Shown here one piece after another: positions 1 through 14,100 of a stretch of DNA of 64,000 nt. The number at the start of each line of letters is the position of its first letter. Within the stretch, counting starts at the first letter, position 1. The stretch lies in NCBI GenBank assembly GCA_019722365.1, contig JADFUC010001995.1, positions 620,001-684,000 on the forward strand, in the 5' to 3' direction. A program made the translations under genes and the position numbers. The notes below the pieces were generated by a model, which saw only the letters and a list, made by a program, of their open reading frames with translations, had not been told where the DNA came from and did no database searches. This DNA comes from Lithospermum erythrorhizon (Eukaryota; Streptophyta; Magnoliopsida; Boraginales; Boraginaceae).

Positions 1-3000
1 ACTTCTGGCCAACCAGGACAAGATAGCCACAACTGCCTGTGTTCTTGCACTGATGTGTTGCTTTCCTGAAGCTGAGATGGGTATAGATTTCTGTCCACAA
101 TCTGCATCTCGACTTAGTTCCATCAACCATGGAAGCACCAAAGAAGCAAAGGTGGACAGTTTAGCATTTTCTCTGAGGAGAGAGTGGAGGTCATTAGTAT
201 GGTCTGAAGATGGATGTTTTGCAACCTGAGAAAGCATCTTCTTTATTTTCTCAATTTGTGCTCCCTGGTTATTCGTATCAATATCGTTAAGGTTGCTCTC
301 CACAGCCCAATCGCTCATACCAACAATGCCTTCAGAAATCTCAGGTGAATAATTCAAGATTGACGATGGTTCCTTCCCTGTTAACGCAGTTAAGGCATCA
401 CACTGACCCTGTAAATCAAGATCCTTCCACGCATTTAGCAACTCGCCAATTGATTCACCATCACAATGGCTCAGAGCAAACCCCAAAAGCTGTTTTCGAG
501 AACTAACGTCCGTGTTTTCGAGGGCTGGACCTCTAGCAAGTGCAGCACATAAGTCCCAAACAGACCCATGGCCTTTTCTAGCCAACACAAGACAGAGATC
601 AAAAGAAAGTTGCAAGTCGCCAGCAACAGCTGCTTCTCTCGCAAGAGCTTCTTGAACACTGGATATGTCATCGTGAGAGCTCAACCCAAGAAGTTTGGAT
701 ATTTCAATAAGTTCATCAACGTGGAGGTATGCTCCAGGCTGGCTTGTGATCGCCAGCTTAATAATTTCCATTGGATCCTTAATTTGTCTAAATTGCACTG
801 GTAAGAGGGTTACCCCAAGGTTGGGAAGCTTTACAGTAACAGCCTCGATGATGTCGGCCTCTGCCCTAACATTTCTGCTGTTTGGAAAAATATTCAGACA
901 TTCCTTGGCCTTCCAGATCTGTTGCATATACAAACAGCATGATCAGAATTCAATCCCAGATGACCATATTCAATCAGCTTGATCATGACGTGTCAGGTGT
1001 TCTATTAAAACAATACATCACTTACCATCAGTGTTGAACTATGTGGCAGTGAAGGGAAATTTAGTTTCATTACATGACTTATTAGAAGTCATATAATTCT
1101 TTCAAGCAATCAATGAACTGAACTCGAACGCCTATAAAATTCCAAGTGAATTCTCTCACAACTTCGAAATATTTAGTACTATACCAGACAGATGCCATCA
1201 TTAATATTGTCAAATAAAACCAAAAACAGTCGTGAAACATTGACGTCATTTACAAGACACCATTTACAAGACACTTGTTAAGTTACCATAAATGAGTAAA
1301 TTCAGGTAGCTATTATACAGATACACTATTGGACAAGAAATGACTTGTCATTTGAAGTTTCTTCACTATTTTGTATTTGCAATTGTTAAGCAGCTACTAG
1401 TAATGAGAAGCATTATATAACCAGGAAAATTTGAGGAGGGGGGGTGTCTAATAACTGTAACAGAAATATATGGCGGTGTCCTAGTTTCCCATCTCCCTTT
1501 CTAATGATGGTAAGCCATAGTATATGAAATGTAAATCTTAATAAGAGATGAGTAATATTCATATTACGTGAATATTAACACAAAGGCCCATTGTTCAAAA
1601 TCATTTCAGCCACATAACTCTCAAACGGCATAAAAATGGTTTATCTAATTATTAATTTAATGGTTTGCTTGTGCCCATTAATGTGTCCAGACGGTGCCTA
1701 TTTCTGCCACACACAGAGCCTACCCTTGAACATGTGTATATTAGAGGTTATCAATTTCAGTCACCGAAACAGATCTTAAACATAATCTCTAAGAATGTAG
1801 TCATGGCTTACTTACTTCCGAGCAAGAAAGACTTGACGCTGAAAAAAAATATTCTCTGGCAGCTTGAATGACAAGACTTTCAGCTTTCTCTGCTCCCAAG
1901 GATACTGGACCAGCCCCTTTTAAATAGTTCCTTGCGAGTGAAAACTTTCCAGCCTTCAGCAACCCCCTGCAGAATTCAACCAGTAGAAACTCCATATCTA
2001 GGAAAGGGAAAGCCTTTTCTTGTAGTGATTGCAGATCACGCCACATGCTTGCCCATTCAGTATCTAATCTCCCAGTCTGCCGACGAATAAACTTCGAAAG
2101 TATAAGGCGAAGAATTTGTTTTACGCCTTTCTCATCTGAATTTGCCTCAAGTATAAAGCTAATTGGCTTGGGAACCTGATCAGAAGTGTGATTGAAGTTC
2201 AGTCATATAAAGACCATTTGGAATTAGTCATAAAAAAAGCGCTACAACCTCCAACCCCATTGTTCCAGTAAAGATTCACAATGGCATGCGAAAATTTCAT
2301 TAAGGGTACTGACAAGCCAAAATTTTAAACAAATGGCAACACCAAGTATATAAGATGTTCTGCTAGATGAATTTGATGCCTAAGTTCATTCTGCTATTTC
2401 AAAAGGGATAAAATTTTACAGTTCTTGCTGTATCCTTCATGAATTAAAGGAATTATAATTGACATGAACTAGAAATGCACATGAGTACTTCAGCAAATGT
2501 AAAAGGATATCCACATTTCAAGTACTCAAATTCCTCAAGAAATAATACAAGGGGAAACCATTACTAGATGCTCCACCAAATAAAAACAGCCCAATTTTCA
2601 GATTATGTCAATTAGAGAGCCGAATAAACCTGGTATACAGCCAACAGCCTGCCAGCTTCAACATGGCCCTCTGCAACCTTGAGTCTTCTCTTTATATCCT
2701 CAACTCCTTCAAAATCTGACATAGCAAAAGTAAATTGAATTGAACAATATTAAAACCATTATGTAATCTATTATGAGTACTCTAACTTACAACGAGGTGA
2801 AAATGACTCCACAAAAATGATAAAGTAAGCGAGATAAGGAAACCCCAGTCAGAGAAAAGAAGAATAGTTAACAATCATGAAATTGGAAGCACAACACTGG
2901 ATTCACATTATGAAAATTATCAGAAGAAAAATTATATAAATAAATTACAAAATTAATAGCTATATTAAGAACTAATAACTTCTCCAAAATTAAGGTAGAG

Positions 3001-6000
3001 TTTCCACATGAATGCCATATTAGTTTTCTGGTTGCGTGCGGATACTATCAGAAATGTTAACACATACATTTCTACCTACAGTAATGGAAAAAAAGGTTTT
3101 TTTATGTGAAAAGTAGGAGAAATTCAAAGCAAAAAGCAAAAGCAAGATGGTCAGAAACATCACGTAGATTGACAGGACGGCTAATTTAATTCTAAATTTG
3201 CATGTCTTTCCAAGCGATGCAACATAGAAAATTCAGATAAATCAATGCCTATTCAGTTTATTCTTTGCCAAACAATTTCCATATACCAAGATGGTGAACA
3301 TAAAACATATTGTTCTCTGGCGCATTCCCTGATTGCACAGAAGAGTTAACGATGAAAAATAGTTTCATGTTAGCAACAGATACCTCGTCGATGTGGAACT
3401 TTAGAAAGAATGGAAGCCATTGTACTCCATTTATCTGAAGCAGAGCACAAATATATGCACTGCAAAGCACAGTCCACAACTTCAGCCTCATCAGTGAAAA
3501 AACCACTTTGACTATTGCGACATCCTTCTTCAATCACGAGCAAGCACATGTCTAGCTTATTTTCTGCAGCAATCTCTTTTAGCCATCGAACCAAAAATGA
3601 ATCAGTTCTGTTATCTACTGAGGAAGGGATACCAATGGATGCATTGCTGGTTTCAGTGAAAGAGTGAAACCTCTTCTGCATAAATGGGATTCCCCTTCTG
3701 TTTAATCTATCAATAACATTCTTTTCATTGATGCCAATGAGCATTGATTTGAACTTATCATAATCAGATAACTGCTCCCAGGTAATCAGGTCCATTGAAA
3801 AATCTAGTCCTTCACTACCATCGGAATAAATAAGCTGATGCAAGTAAGAGACATCCTCAAGGAACTGCTGTAAACTGGTGATACCCTTGTTTAAAGCCAA
3901 TTCAATCAAGCACATGCAATTTTCGAGCTGCCCACTTAAGGTATCAATGGATCTAGCTCGACTTTTGTACCAGAGCTCCAATTCAGTAATTGATGGCCAT
4001 TCAAATCCGGTGCACTGTTTAACTATATATTCAGTTCCTACATGTATGCTGCTGTCATAAATCTCAGAGTGACTGTTAACAAATGATATCATCTGGTGGC
4101 ATTCAACCCAATCTGTTTCTCTCACAGAAATACTTGGAGAAGAACATCCGGGAAGCAACTGACTATAACTTTGAACATGGACGGTTTCAGGGATAGCAGC
4201 TAAAACATCCAACATGACAGGAGCTAAAGAATAAAAATGACGTTTAAAGAGAAGGTTCAAGGCCCCGATCTTTCCGTTTTCTGCAAGTGCTATAGCAGGT
4301 TCCTTCATTGGCAAGTCACGAAACATCTTGAACTCCTGCAGGGTAAACCTGAAAAATACTAAGTGATTATATTGAAAAAGGAAACTATGTAATGATTATC
4401 TTTATCGTACTATATTATCAAATTTCTCCCAAAAGAACTTCTCAATCCTCTCTGACTGTTAAACCAACTCCAGGTTCAGTCTATCAAGGACTCCAAGTCC
4501 AATTTGACTTGTTTGTAGTAGTTTAGACTATCTATTATTGTTATTACATATTCATTATTGTAATAGGACATAATTACCTTATTGTAATAGGACTACACTA
4601 CTTGGGTTGCCAATAAAGGGATGTCGAAAAGTGAAAAACTTGGGATCGAGAAGAATTACCTTCCCATGTTTATCCCAAGGAATGTCTCTAACCTGTCTCT
4701 GAGATGCAACAGTTTTAATCTTGCCACACGGAAATCCCAAACCTGACTACACTCATCCTCTTCAAACTCAGGAAACCTATAGCTGTCGGTTACCTGGAGC
4801 CCAAGAGTAAGCAAAGCCCTCACTGCAGCTTCACTCGGTCCTACTTGATTAACACATTCAGATATTACAAAAACCTGGTCATTGATGCTTGATAAGAACT
4901 TATTTATCTCGTCTACTCCTTGTGAAGAATGTAGCCACTGAGACTTAAACACTTCATCTTTATCCAGCCTGTGACGACTAGCAAAGTCCAATGCTGCCTG
5001 GTACTCTTGACTACTAATTAGTAAATTATACATATCAGGAAGAGTTCTTTTGGTGAAAGTAAACAATCGCCACTGCAAACCACCAGATTTAGATGAATCC
5101 CAGCCATCAACAACATGCTGTGTAAGATTCGAGTTTCTGTCTTCAGTAACTTCAGTTGACGTGCTTTCCAAAAGAAAAAGGAAGCCATCCAGTTCTTGGG
5201 CTCTATCTAATAGGGGCATTGAGTACATATAATCATTCTCTAATACTTTGTCACCAGTAAAAATGTCAAGCATAGTGACAGTGCCGGTCCTGTTAGCAAT
5301 ACTAATTATATCATCAGACCACCAAGAGAAATCCATTATATTAACAAAACATTCCCCACTTCTTGAATAATCAATTATTCGCATACTTTGTTCTCGGTCG
5401 TCAATCAATTTGGAAAGTGAACATTGTTTATCATCAAATTTGAAGATAACTAAACCTCCTCTTGCATCTAAACAGGCAACATGATTACCCTGTGGCGAGA
5501 GTAGCACCTTTGGAAATGTTAACTGGCCTACATAATCTTTCGGTCTGGAATACAAGCCTTCAAACTGAGCAGACACCAGATGTTCGACATTTGACTTACT
5601 GCTTCTCCGCCAAATAGAAATGCTATAAGATCCTGCAAACAAAGATAACACAGTAATAATGGTCAGGCAGGATCACAGGACAGACCTGAGATATTTATTA
5701 CTACGCCGAAGAAAACTGAATAACTATCAATCCACTTCTGAACTAATCCTAGTGTACTATCTAATAATTCTCATGTCACCATCAAACGAATGTTAAACTT
5801 GACGATAATGTAAACCTAACCACAAATGTTTTGAAGACAAAAAGTAGAAGGTTACCAAGATCAGAACTACGAGCCAATTGGGGACTAACAGTCTCACTAA
5901 TTGTTGCAAACAATGGAAGTGCTTTATGGTAATCCATACAGAAAATATTCTGAGACAATTGATGCTTTAGCAGCAAGCTGCTAATAGAAGTGTCTGACGA

Positions 6001-8184
6001 GAGAATGGAGGCATTTGGATCTGGACTGATTTCAATTTGATGAAGTGATCCATCAGATGTGACAATGCTGAAGTGGCACCTGCCAAAAAAAACATAAAAG
6101 CTCAACTGAAAGGAGCATTCACTGAGCTTTATAAAGAGAAGATAATGTACGTCAAAATCTTACAAGCACGATCCCTTCATATCAGTGTTATCCTGTACAA
6201 TCAAGCCAATTATTGAATTTGACACTTTTAAATGCTTTTTAGTAAGCCTTGATATTTCTTCTCCATTAGCTTTGATGAAGTAGACAACATCAGCATCATC
6301 AGTGACACCAAGAATCTCATGACCTTCTGACCATGCTCCATGTATGAAGACGCCTTTGTTCCCACCTGATACATAACCACATACATTAATTATATAGGAT
6401 GACAGAAATAGCAAATGCCTCCAGAAAGGCTCCCGTCTAAGCGGCGGGGGGCAGTATGCAGCCTTAACAATGTGATAACAGAGACGTTTTTGGCGAGAGA
6501 TGATATAAATAATAAATTTCTGATAAATACCTCACAAAATAAAGTAGGTAAACAATCACCTCATGCATAAATTCCAATTCAGTTTCTTATTTACTACAGG
6601 TGACGGGTGACCCAATGGACAATAACAGGAAAAGAGAGATATATGGCCATTGATGAAAGAACAGACAAGGGAGCACATCATAAGGTCTCATACATTGCTA
6701 AGGTTGCTGAAAAACCTGACGAAATGATAGGAAATGAATCAAGTATCTCTAGCATAAAGTCAAATGACATGTATTGCCCAATATTTCCAATATCAATAAA
6801 TGGGACACCCAAGATCACTACTCTTAACAAATGATCATAAAAGAAAACATCATATTATTAAATGATCTCCATCAAGTTTATTAAAGCCAGGGATTGTAAT
6901 TCAATCTGTTTAAAAGCAATGAAATGTAAAACTTACACATGAATGTCCCATATGGCTCTTGGTAGTTGTTATCCTTCCGCAATATTGTGATTTGACTCCC
7001 GGTAGCAACAGCCACTAGATCGCCGCTAGGAGAGACAAACAAAGAGACACACTTACGAAATCTTGTTGGTTGTCTATAGCCACTCCATCGCCCTTTAAGT
7101 TGTGAAAGGCCTTCATGTCATAATAACGGCATCAACAACTCATTCCATTACAGGTGGGAAGGATTACCAAATCAGAAGTAGACAAAACACAAAACCATAA
7201 ACCACAATGAAGATTGAACTTAGAGAAATGAATACGAAAATCAGCCCAATCAACTAGGAAGTGAACCGTTTAAATAAAAAGTTCACCGTTAATGACCAAA
7301 CAACCAGATGAGGATGATTCAAAACAATGTGAGGAAACTTCATTTTAAAAAGCTAACTAGGAATGTAGCCGCAACCTCAACAAATGTGAAAGTGTGAAAC
7401 ACCTCAGTGTGAGATATAACAACCAACAAACGTAACGATTGCCTCCTAACACTCTACATATCTCACATTTTTTAGTATTGTACACCATCAAAACCAACAA
7501 TTTGAACTTAAGAGCCTAGCGGAACTACCGAGAGGGTCTCCTGATTATAGATAATTAAATAATACGAAGCAAAAAAGTTCAGATACTAACAACCAACATA
7601 ATCACTTGCACACATTTTCATCAAGATAAAGCAACAAAAAAACTCAGCCACATTAGTGTTCTCAACCTATGAGGATGCCCATAATCTATTACTTCGTAGC
7701 AATTCATACCGACTACTTTTTTAAAGTGGAACTTTAAGCGAAACAAAAATTGAAATTAGAACCCGATTAAATTTCATTCACAACTTATTATCAAATAGCC
7801 TTGTTTGATTCAACTTCCAGTGTTAAGTATTCAATCACTCAGTACTCAGTATTCAGATTTCAATGGATTCAATCACTTAATACTCAGTAATAAAATATCA
7901 ATTTTTCCAATCACATAATATTCAGTATTCAATCACTTAAGTCAACAAATTGATCATACAATCATACCTCGAGTAAGAAACCCGCCCGATGAGCCACTGT
8001 TAAGCTGAAAAGACCATTCAAAACACAATCAAAATCCAAAACTCCAAAATGGTCATTCAAAAACTCAAAACTTATAACTTCATAAAATTGAAAATACCTG
8101 TGAAATGGTAGGTGGGTAATTGGAAATGTAGGGTCTGGAAGCATGCCTACGTGTCTCAAAGAACACTTGCCTAGTTTCTTCCAT
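1..8184 (-). CDS. MIP2: MIP2 / NBAS-like Sec39-domain ER tethering subunit (3' part outside window)
   Basis: Homologue of Arabidopsis MAG2-INTERACTING PROTEIN 2, counterpart of animal NBAS and related to yeast Sec39. The family works in the Dsl1/NRZ-type complex that tethers Golgi-derived vesicles at the ER; in plants it is needed for storage-protein exit from the ER. I read ten exons with GT-AG borders and consistent phases: 8184-8098, 8004-7968, 7110-6937, 6365-6164, 6079-5856, 5632-4660, 4348-3384, 2715-2630, 2175-1816 and 918-1. They give 1,342 codons without a stop. The start MEETRQVFFETRRHASRPY resembles the family N-terminus. Roughly residues 30-500 form the NBAS_N beta-propeller region; the rest is helical Sec39-type sequence, with junctions such as KVPHRRDFEGVEDIKRRLK and SCSEIWKAKECL. 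Family members are about 2,400 residues, so some 1,000 codons lie left of the window. The gene is head-to-head with PTAC7. The identification is secure; single splice sites are inferred by eye. Confidence 0.93.
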
Positions 8185-8959
8185 ACCCAAGTGAATTGTT
8201 GATAAAATTGAATCTTTGTTTATAAAAATTGAATCTTTGGTTATAAAAAATGAATATTTGTTGATAAAGATGGAATCTTTGATATCAAGAACCCTAAGGT
8301 ATGATCATCAAACAGATGGGTATATTTTTGTGAGTGGTTTTCTTGAGGTTTGAGCAAAATCTGACAACGTAGAGCCTGGTTTCTTGATTTTGCCTATCAG
8401 GACATAGTACCATATTATGTAGCCCAAGTTGATCGCGAATGTGTTTTAATTGATAGGATTATCTTTTTATTTTGTCGATTGATAAAAAATTGTTTTTATG
8501 AAAGTCAGTCATCTTCTTGAGGTTCTTTATTAATTAGTACAAGTGAATTATATTCAGATGATGTAATTAATTATAGACTTGTAGGATTATAAATTGTAAC
8601 ACAATTTTATACTAATTGGGTTGGGTTTAAATGGTGGGGGTGAGGGGTGGAGGTTATTAGGATGCAAAGTCCATGTTTTTTGTGCAAAATGAAATGGTAT
8701 CGCCATAGTTTAAAATCGTTGATATGCTCATACGAGTCTTAGCATATATTTTTGAGGTAGCAATACCTTAGAAAAAGCAAGCTTAGGTATCTAATTTTAA
8801 CTATGATATGGGTATATTTTTTTAACTAGGGACCAAACTGCAAAATAAAAACAATTTGGGACCTTGCCCCAAAATACAAGGACCAATTTATAAGCAACCA
8901 TTTTAAAAAACAAGCCTATAAATACAAACAACTTAAGATAATATAAAATAACTTCAACA
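8185..8959. promoter_or_regulatory. Shared promoter region between MIP2 and PTAC7
   Basis: The 775 bp between the two divergent start codons must hold both 5' leaders and promoters. Just upstream of the MIP2 start (8190-8290) is a short repeated stretch, with TTGATAAA or TTATAAAA next to TTGAATCTTTG recurring three or four times. I could not assign a firm TATA box or transcription start for either gene. Confidence 0.5.
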
Positions 8960-10592
8960 ATGGCACTCTTAATCTCCAGCTTCAAAGGCTTATCAATTAA
9001 TCTATATAATTCTCATGTAATAATTAATTTTACTTAATATTTTATTTACTTAATGATTTAATTCACTAATTTTATTAATTTTTTGTTTGAAATGCAGAGT
9101 TTTGAGTTAAAGACTGAGAATTTATTGGGTTCCAATTTAGCAATAATTTGCCAGGTTATAAAGTTTGAATCTTTTTTTTGTTTTGTTATTTTTATGAATT
9201 ATGTTAAAGATGGCATTTTTTTTGTTATCATTTTGTGTAATAATGAAGAAACGGCAGCAAAATTCGAGCTCAAATGGTGAAAGTCAAGGCAAAAGACGCA
9301 TCTGGAGAAGGAGAAAATTGGTATATTTGATAATTTAATCCATTGTTTACTTTAAAGTTATTGTTTAGTTTTAGTTTTTGAATTGTGAACTTGAATATAT
9401 TTGTATATGTTGTACTCCAGTTTGGTGAATATTATATAGAAAATATATTTTTCAATATACTTTAGTATTAACATGTTCGAATAAAAGTTACGTGTGTTAA
9501 TTAAGGTTTCCGAGTTGTTCATTTTGACAATTGAAAATCAAAGTGGACCATATTTTTGAAATGGAGGTAGTATATTGTATTGGTTCATTATGAGCAAAAT
9601 GTAGTGGTTTATGTTAATGAAATAGATAGTGCCGCCGTGGCTGAGTGGCGGCCTCTCTTACATGCTGGCGGTTAAGAAGATATATAGACAGATCATATTG
9701 TTTCATTATTGATGTTATTGTTTTGCTTACATAGTAGAGCATGGGTCACATAAATGCTCGTTTGAAAGGGAAGTATGAGAATTATATAAATTTCAAGGAA
9801 ATAAGCACCGACTTTGAAATTTAAATCTATGAACTCTAGGACGATTAACCAAGATTATTGTAAAGCTAAGAAAAGTTATAAATTTCAACTGTCTACAATA
9901 ATCTGAAATGTAATTGGTAATATGATTAGAATGATTTAGTCAATGAAATGTAATTGGTAATATGATTAGAATGATTTAGTCAAATGCAAGCACAATGTTC
10001 AAGTTTATTTCTTGTTGGGTTTCTGGATATGCTTTCTAAAAGCTTTTTGCCTTTTCTTTTTATAGTTTTTTGCTAGTTCTTATAGTGGATATATAACTTG
10101 CTTCCTTAGTAAACTTGTACAGAGTAGTTTTTATTTGTATATTCTTGAAGAAAGTCTGAACTGATAATTAATTTGCTATAGTAAAGTTCATGGTTTTTAG
10201 TTTTGCATGGTTTTAAATTATACTGTTCCAATCCACTTACACGATGTTTTCAGACAAAGAAGGATGAAATGTTGGACTACAAGCTTGAGAGGGTGCCATT
10301 CCTTGAAGAACAGGTCAGGAAGATAAGGGATGGCGGAAAACTACTTACTGCAGATATTCATAGATTGCTTCTCTCAGAGGATAATAGATTTGAATTCGTG
10401 AATGAGATAGCAGCTGAGGCCAAACAGTATGTAGAGAACAACCGAGACGAATATGGTGGGAAAAAGGCAATTCTTCATGTGCTTAGCAATCGAATGAATG
10501 ATGCTGGGTATGACCGCCCAGAAGCATATGCGGAGTCTGACCCCTTCAAGCCAGGTCCAGGATACCTAAGAGAAGAGCTTGATTCCAAGTGA
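8960..10592 (+). CDS. PTAC7: PTAC7, plastid transcriptionally active chromosome protein 7
   Basis: Small nuclear-encoded plastid protein associated with the plastid-encoded RNA polymerase; Arabidopsis mutants are albino and fail in plastid gene transcription. Four exons fit: 8960-9016, 9098-9154, 9249-9320 and 10254-10592, all in phase 0, giving 174 residues (Arabidopsis about 168). The first two exons encode a Ser/Leu/Asn-rich N-terminus starting MALLISSFKGLS, consistent with a chloroplast transit peptide. Exon 3 carries a basic patch, GKRRIWRRRKL, joined by splicing to TKKDEMLDYKLERVPFLEEQ. The conserved C-terminus has LLLSEDNRFEFVNEIAAEA and ends PFKPGPGYLREELDSK. The acceptor of exon 3 could also lie nine bases downstream (9258), which stays in frame. 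The fourth exon is the most secure; the first two rest on splice signals and the family pattern. The 933-bp third intron holds a tandem duplication and a tRNA-like fragment. Confidence 0.88.
9904..9983. repeat. 40-bp tandem duplication in PTAC7 intron 3
   Basis: A 40-bp segment beginning TGAAATGTAATTGGTAATAT occurs twice head-to-tail, at 9904 and 9944, and is almost identical between copies. The near-identity suggests a recent duplication within intronic sequence. Confidence 0.85.
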
Positions 10593-11100
10593 AGTCTTAT
10601 CACTGGTCAAAATAATATTGCAGATAATTATATTGTAGTTCAGTATTTGCAATCATTTAGCTGCAAAAGATATCATAGCTTAATAAACTATTCAAAGTTG
10701 TCCAGCTAAGTTAATATGACATTGATTTGCTTTTCTCAGAATGATTCTTGAATTTCGATTATATTTTGTTCACTTCATGGAAAGCATAATAAGTAGAACA
10801 CAAACATTAGTACACCATAAGAACAGTAAAAAGGAAGGGGGAAAAAAGGTTAAAGCAGGTGCTTGAGAACTACGAAAGATATGAACTCAATTCATGTGGA
10901 AAACAGAAAGGGATTCATGTTCGAATCTCAGACACCTAGTCATGGGATGTAGATGTATCTGCCCAGTGAAGCAGAACCAACATTTCTACTGGCCAAAGAT
11001 TTTGTGGCATTCGGGGATAGAACATCGTATATGACAAAGCTCTTGCTACTATAATTTAGTTTAATACTAGGTAAAATATAATAATGTTGCCAACAAACAT
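10593..11100. other. PTAC7 3' UTR and intergenic sequence
   Basis: The first 150-200 bp after the PTAC7 stop are probably its 3' UTR (AATAAA-like TTAATAAACT near 10680). The rest has a purine-rich stretch near 10830-10860 and no convincing reading frame. A 5' LTR or primer-binding site for the copia remnant that follows could not be recognised here. Confidence 0.5.
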
Positions 11101-14100
11101 ATGATATCGAATTTAGCCTTGTTTAATTCTTATTCCCCAAGCCCCAATTGCCTTGAGATTAATAATAATCATCAGAGGGACAATCATGAATTCAACAGGA
11201 ACATAGGGAAAAATCAAATAGTAGGTATACAGACTAGAAAAGTTCAAGGCATAAGGTTGAATTGTGAAAAAATCTCATCGAACTCCAGTGAATTCCCAAA
11301 CCCCGTGAATCCTAATCGACGCAGAGATGAAGAATATGACTTTGAGAATTATGTAAAAGTGGCTAATGGTAGTTCAATTTTAATAAAGGGAGGGAGATAT
11401 GGTTTAAAAATGTCTTATATGTTCCCGAATTGGCCTGCAACTTAATATTTGTTAGTAAATTGACCAAGGATAATAATTGTGTAGTTAAATTTACCCCGAT
11501 TCATGTATCTTTCAGGATCGAATCTCAGGGAATAGGATTGGTAATTCTAAGATTGGTGATGTCCTTTCTTTTTTTAATGAACATTGAAATTTCCATGCAT
11601 GCTTATTATCTCGCACTTCTAATTTTTCGTGTGTTTTTAATTCCTGGACGGATTATGATACACTTTTGTTATGGCATTATTGGCTAGGCCACCTGAACTT
11701 TCAGTATTTACACAAATTATTCCCTGAGTTATGTTCCCCGAAAGATATGCACCTCCAATATGATATACGTCAGTTTGCTAAACACACCCACTCGACCTTA
11801 CCTCAAAAGAGTTATAACCCCACGAGTCCATTTTTCATCATTCACAGTGACTTGTGGTCCTCTAAAATGCTGGCTTGTCGAATGGGCATCTGTGGTTTAT
11901 CACATTTATTGATGATCACACTCGCCTAAACACAGGTTTTACGCTTTTAAAGCCTTGAAATTGATGTATTTGAAAGTTTTCAAAATTTCTTCAAAATGAT
12001 TCAAACTCAATTTCAGACCCCTATCAAAATTGTTCGTACCGATAATGGTACCTAATTTTTTAACTCTACCTTAAACAACTTTTTTTTACAGAGCATGGCA
12101 TTATTCATCAAAGTTCGTGTGCATATGCATCGACAAAATGGGGTTCTTGAGCAATAATGAACATTGGAGGAGTTGTCTGGCCTCGTATTCGCTATCAAAT
12201 GTTAAAAATATTTGTAAGGAGATGTCATTCTTACTCACACATATATCATCGACTCCCAAGTCGTACTCTACATTTTAAAACACCCATCTCTTTATTCGAA
12301 ACAAAATATTCCCATATAATTTCAAGAAATGTCTCTTTAAAAACTTTTGGGTGTACTGCTTTTGTACACATATACTCTCCCTATAGATCAAAGCTTGATC
12401 CTCGTTCTATTAAAACTGTTTTCACCTGGTACTCTTCTACTAAAAAAGGATACCATTGTTTTTGCCCTCAAACAAAAAAACATTTTATATCACGAGATGT
12501 TACTTTTTGAAAGATGTACCTATTTTAAACGGGGGGCGACAATAATGAAGCTAAAAGCTGCATTAGGGACTTAATGTCCCGATCAACTCTGTCATATATC
12601 AAAATTTTGAAAATGTGGAACCCAATGATGTTACATATGATAATATTGACCCTCAAATTAAAAATGTCTAGCGAGATTCTTGAAATGGAAACTGACATCT
12701 ACGGACACCCGTGTTTATGCTAGAAAAAATGACACGACTCCCAAACACACCCAGGAGTCTGACCTAGTAATTGAACCTCCAAAAAATGATCTTGATATTT
12801 CTATTGCCCTTAGAAAAGGGACCAGAATTAGATACCCTGTTGAAAGATTTGTGAAACATACTAATCTATCTCTTAATTTTCAAGTCTTTACTGCTAGTTT
12901 GTCAAATATTGTTAATCCCAAGAATGTTAAAGAGGCATTACAAATTCTGGAGTGGAGAGATGTAGTGCTAGAAGAAATGAAAGCACTTCAAAAAAATCAA
13001 ACTTGAATTCTAGTTAATTTACCATCAGAAAAGAAAACAGTAGGTTGCAAATGAGTGTTTATAATGAAGTATAATGAGGATGGGAAAATATACCGATACA
13101 AAGTTAGACTAGTTGTCAAAGGATTCACTCAAACATAATTATTGACTTTAATTGAGACTTTCGCGTATTAAATTAAATGTGTGAGAATTTACTCGCTCTG
13201 GTAAATCTTGATTGAGCCGTCAAGCCCCGGATATAAAAATATCTTTTTAAATGGTGAATTAGAAGAAGAGGTTTATATGATACAACCTCGAGTTAACAAA
13301 GGAACCAATCGGGTGTGCAAGGCAGAGGGAGTATTATATGGGTTAAAACAATCACCTAGAGCATGGTTCAACAGGTTTTCAAAAGAAATGAAAAAGATTA
13401 GATTTTCATGAGTCGGCAAAATCCTACTTTGTTTATCAAACATACAAGTAACGAAAAGCTAACAATATTGATTGTATATGTTGATGATATCATTGTTACA
13501 GGTAATGATGTAGCAGAAATCAACCATGAAAAAACTACTTGCAAAAGAATTTAAAGTCAAAGACTTGGAGGATGTTAAACTACTTCTTGGGAATGGAAAT
13601 TCTGAAAGCCATTGATGTATCCGCAGAGAGAAAGTACACCTTGAATTTATTGAAAGAAACATGAATGTTAGGATCGCAAGCAAGCGGCACTCCAGTGAAC
13701 TGGAAATAAAATGAGAATGTTTCAAAGAAGTCGGTAAAACGAGCGATGTATCAAAAACTTGTTTGGAAATTGATATTATCTCTCATGCGCTAAACTCGAC
13801 ATTGCATTATTTATCGGCGCCCAGCAAGTCGAGTATATACCTGATCCATGCCAAGGACATCTCGATGCTGTTTATAGAATTCTTAAGTACCTAAAGCAAA
13901 CACGACAAAATTTGTTCTTCAAGAAATCAGGAAGATAGAGCGGTGAAATGTTTCTGAGGATGCAAATTAGGCGAGGATTGATCGACGATAGGAAATCTAC
14001 CTCTGGATATTGTATCCTGGTATGGGGTAACTTGGTTACATGGCGAAGCAAGAAGCAGAATGTCATAGCAAGAAACAGAATGTCGTAGCAAGAAGCAGTG

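Noticed and set aside
3878..4060. Plus-strand open frame over MIP2 exon sequence
   Set aside because: It is antisense to a conserved MIP2 exon and shows no family similarity.
6607..6834. 75-codon plus-strand frame inside a MIP2 intron
   Set aside because: No promoter, no ATG-led conserved protein and no family match. It is probably chance.
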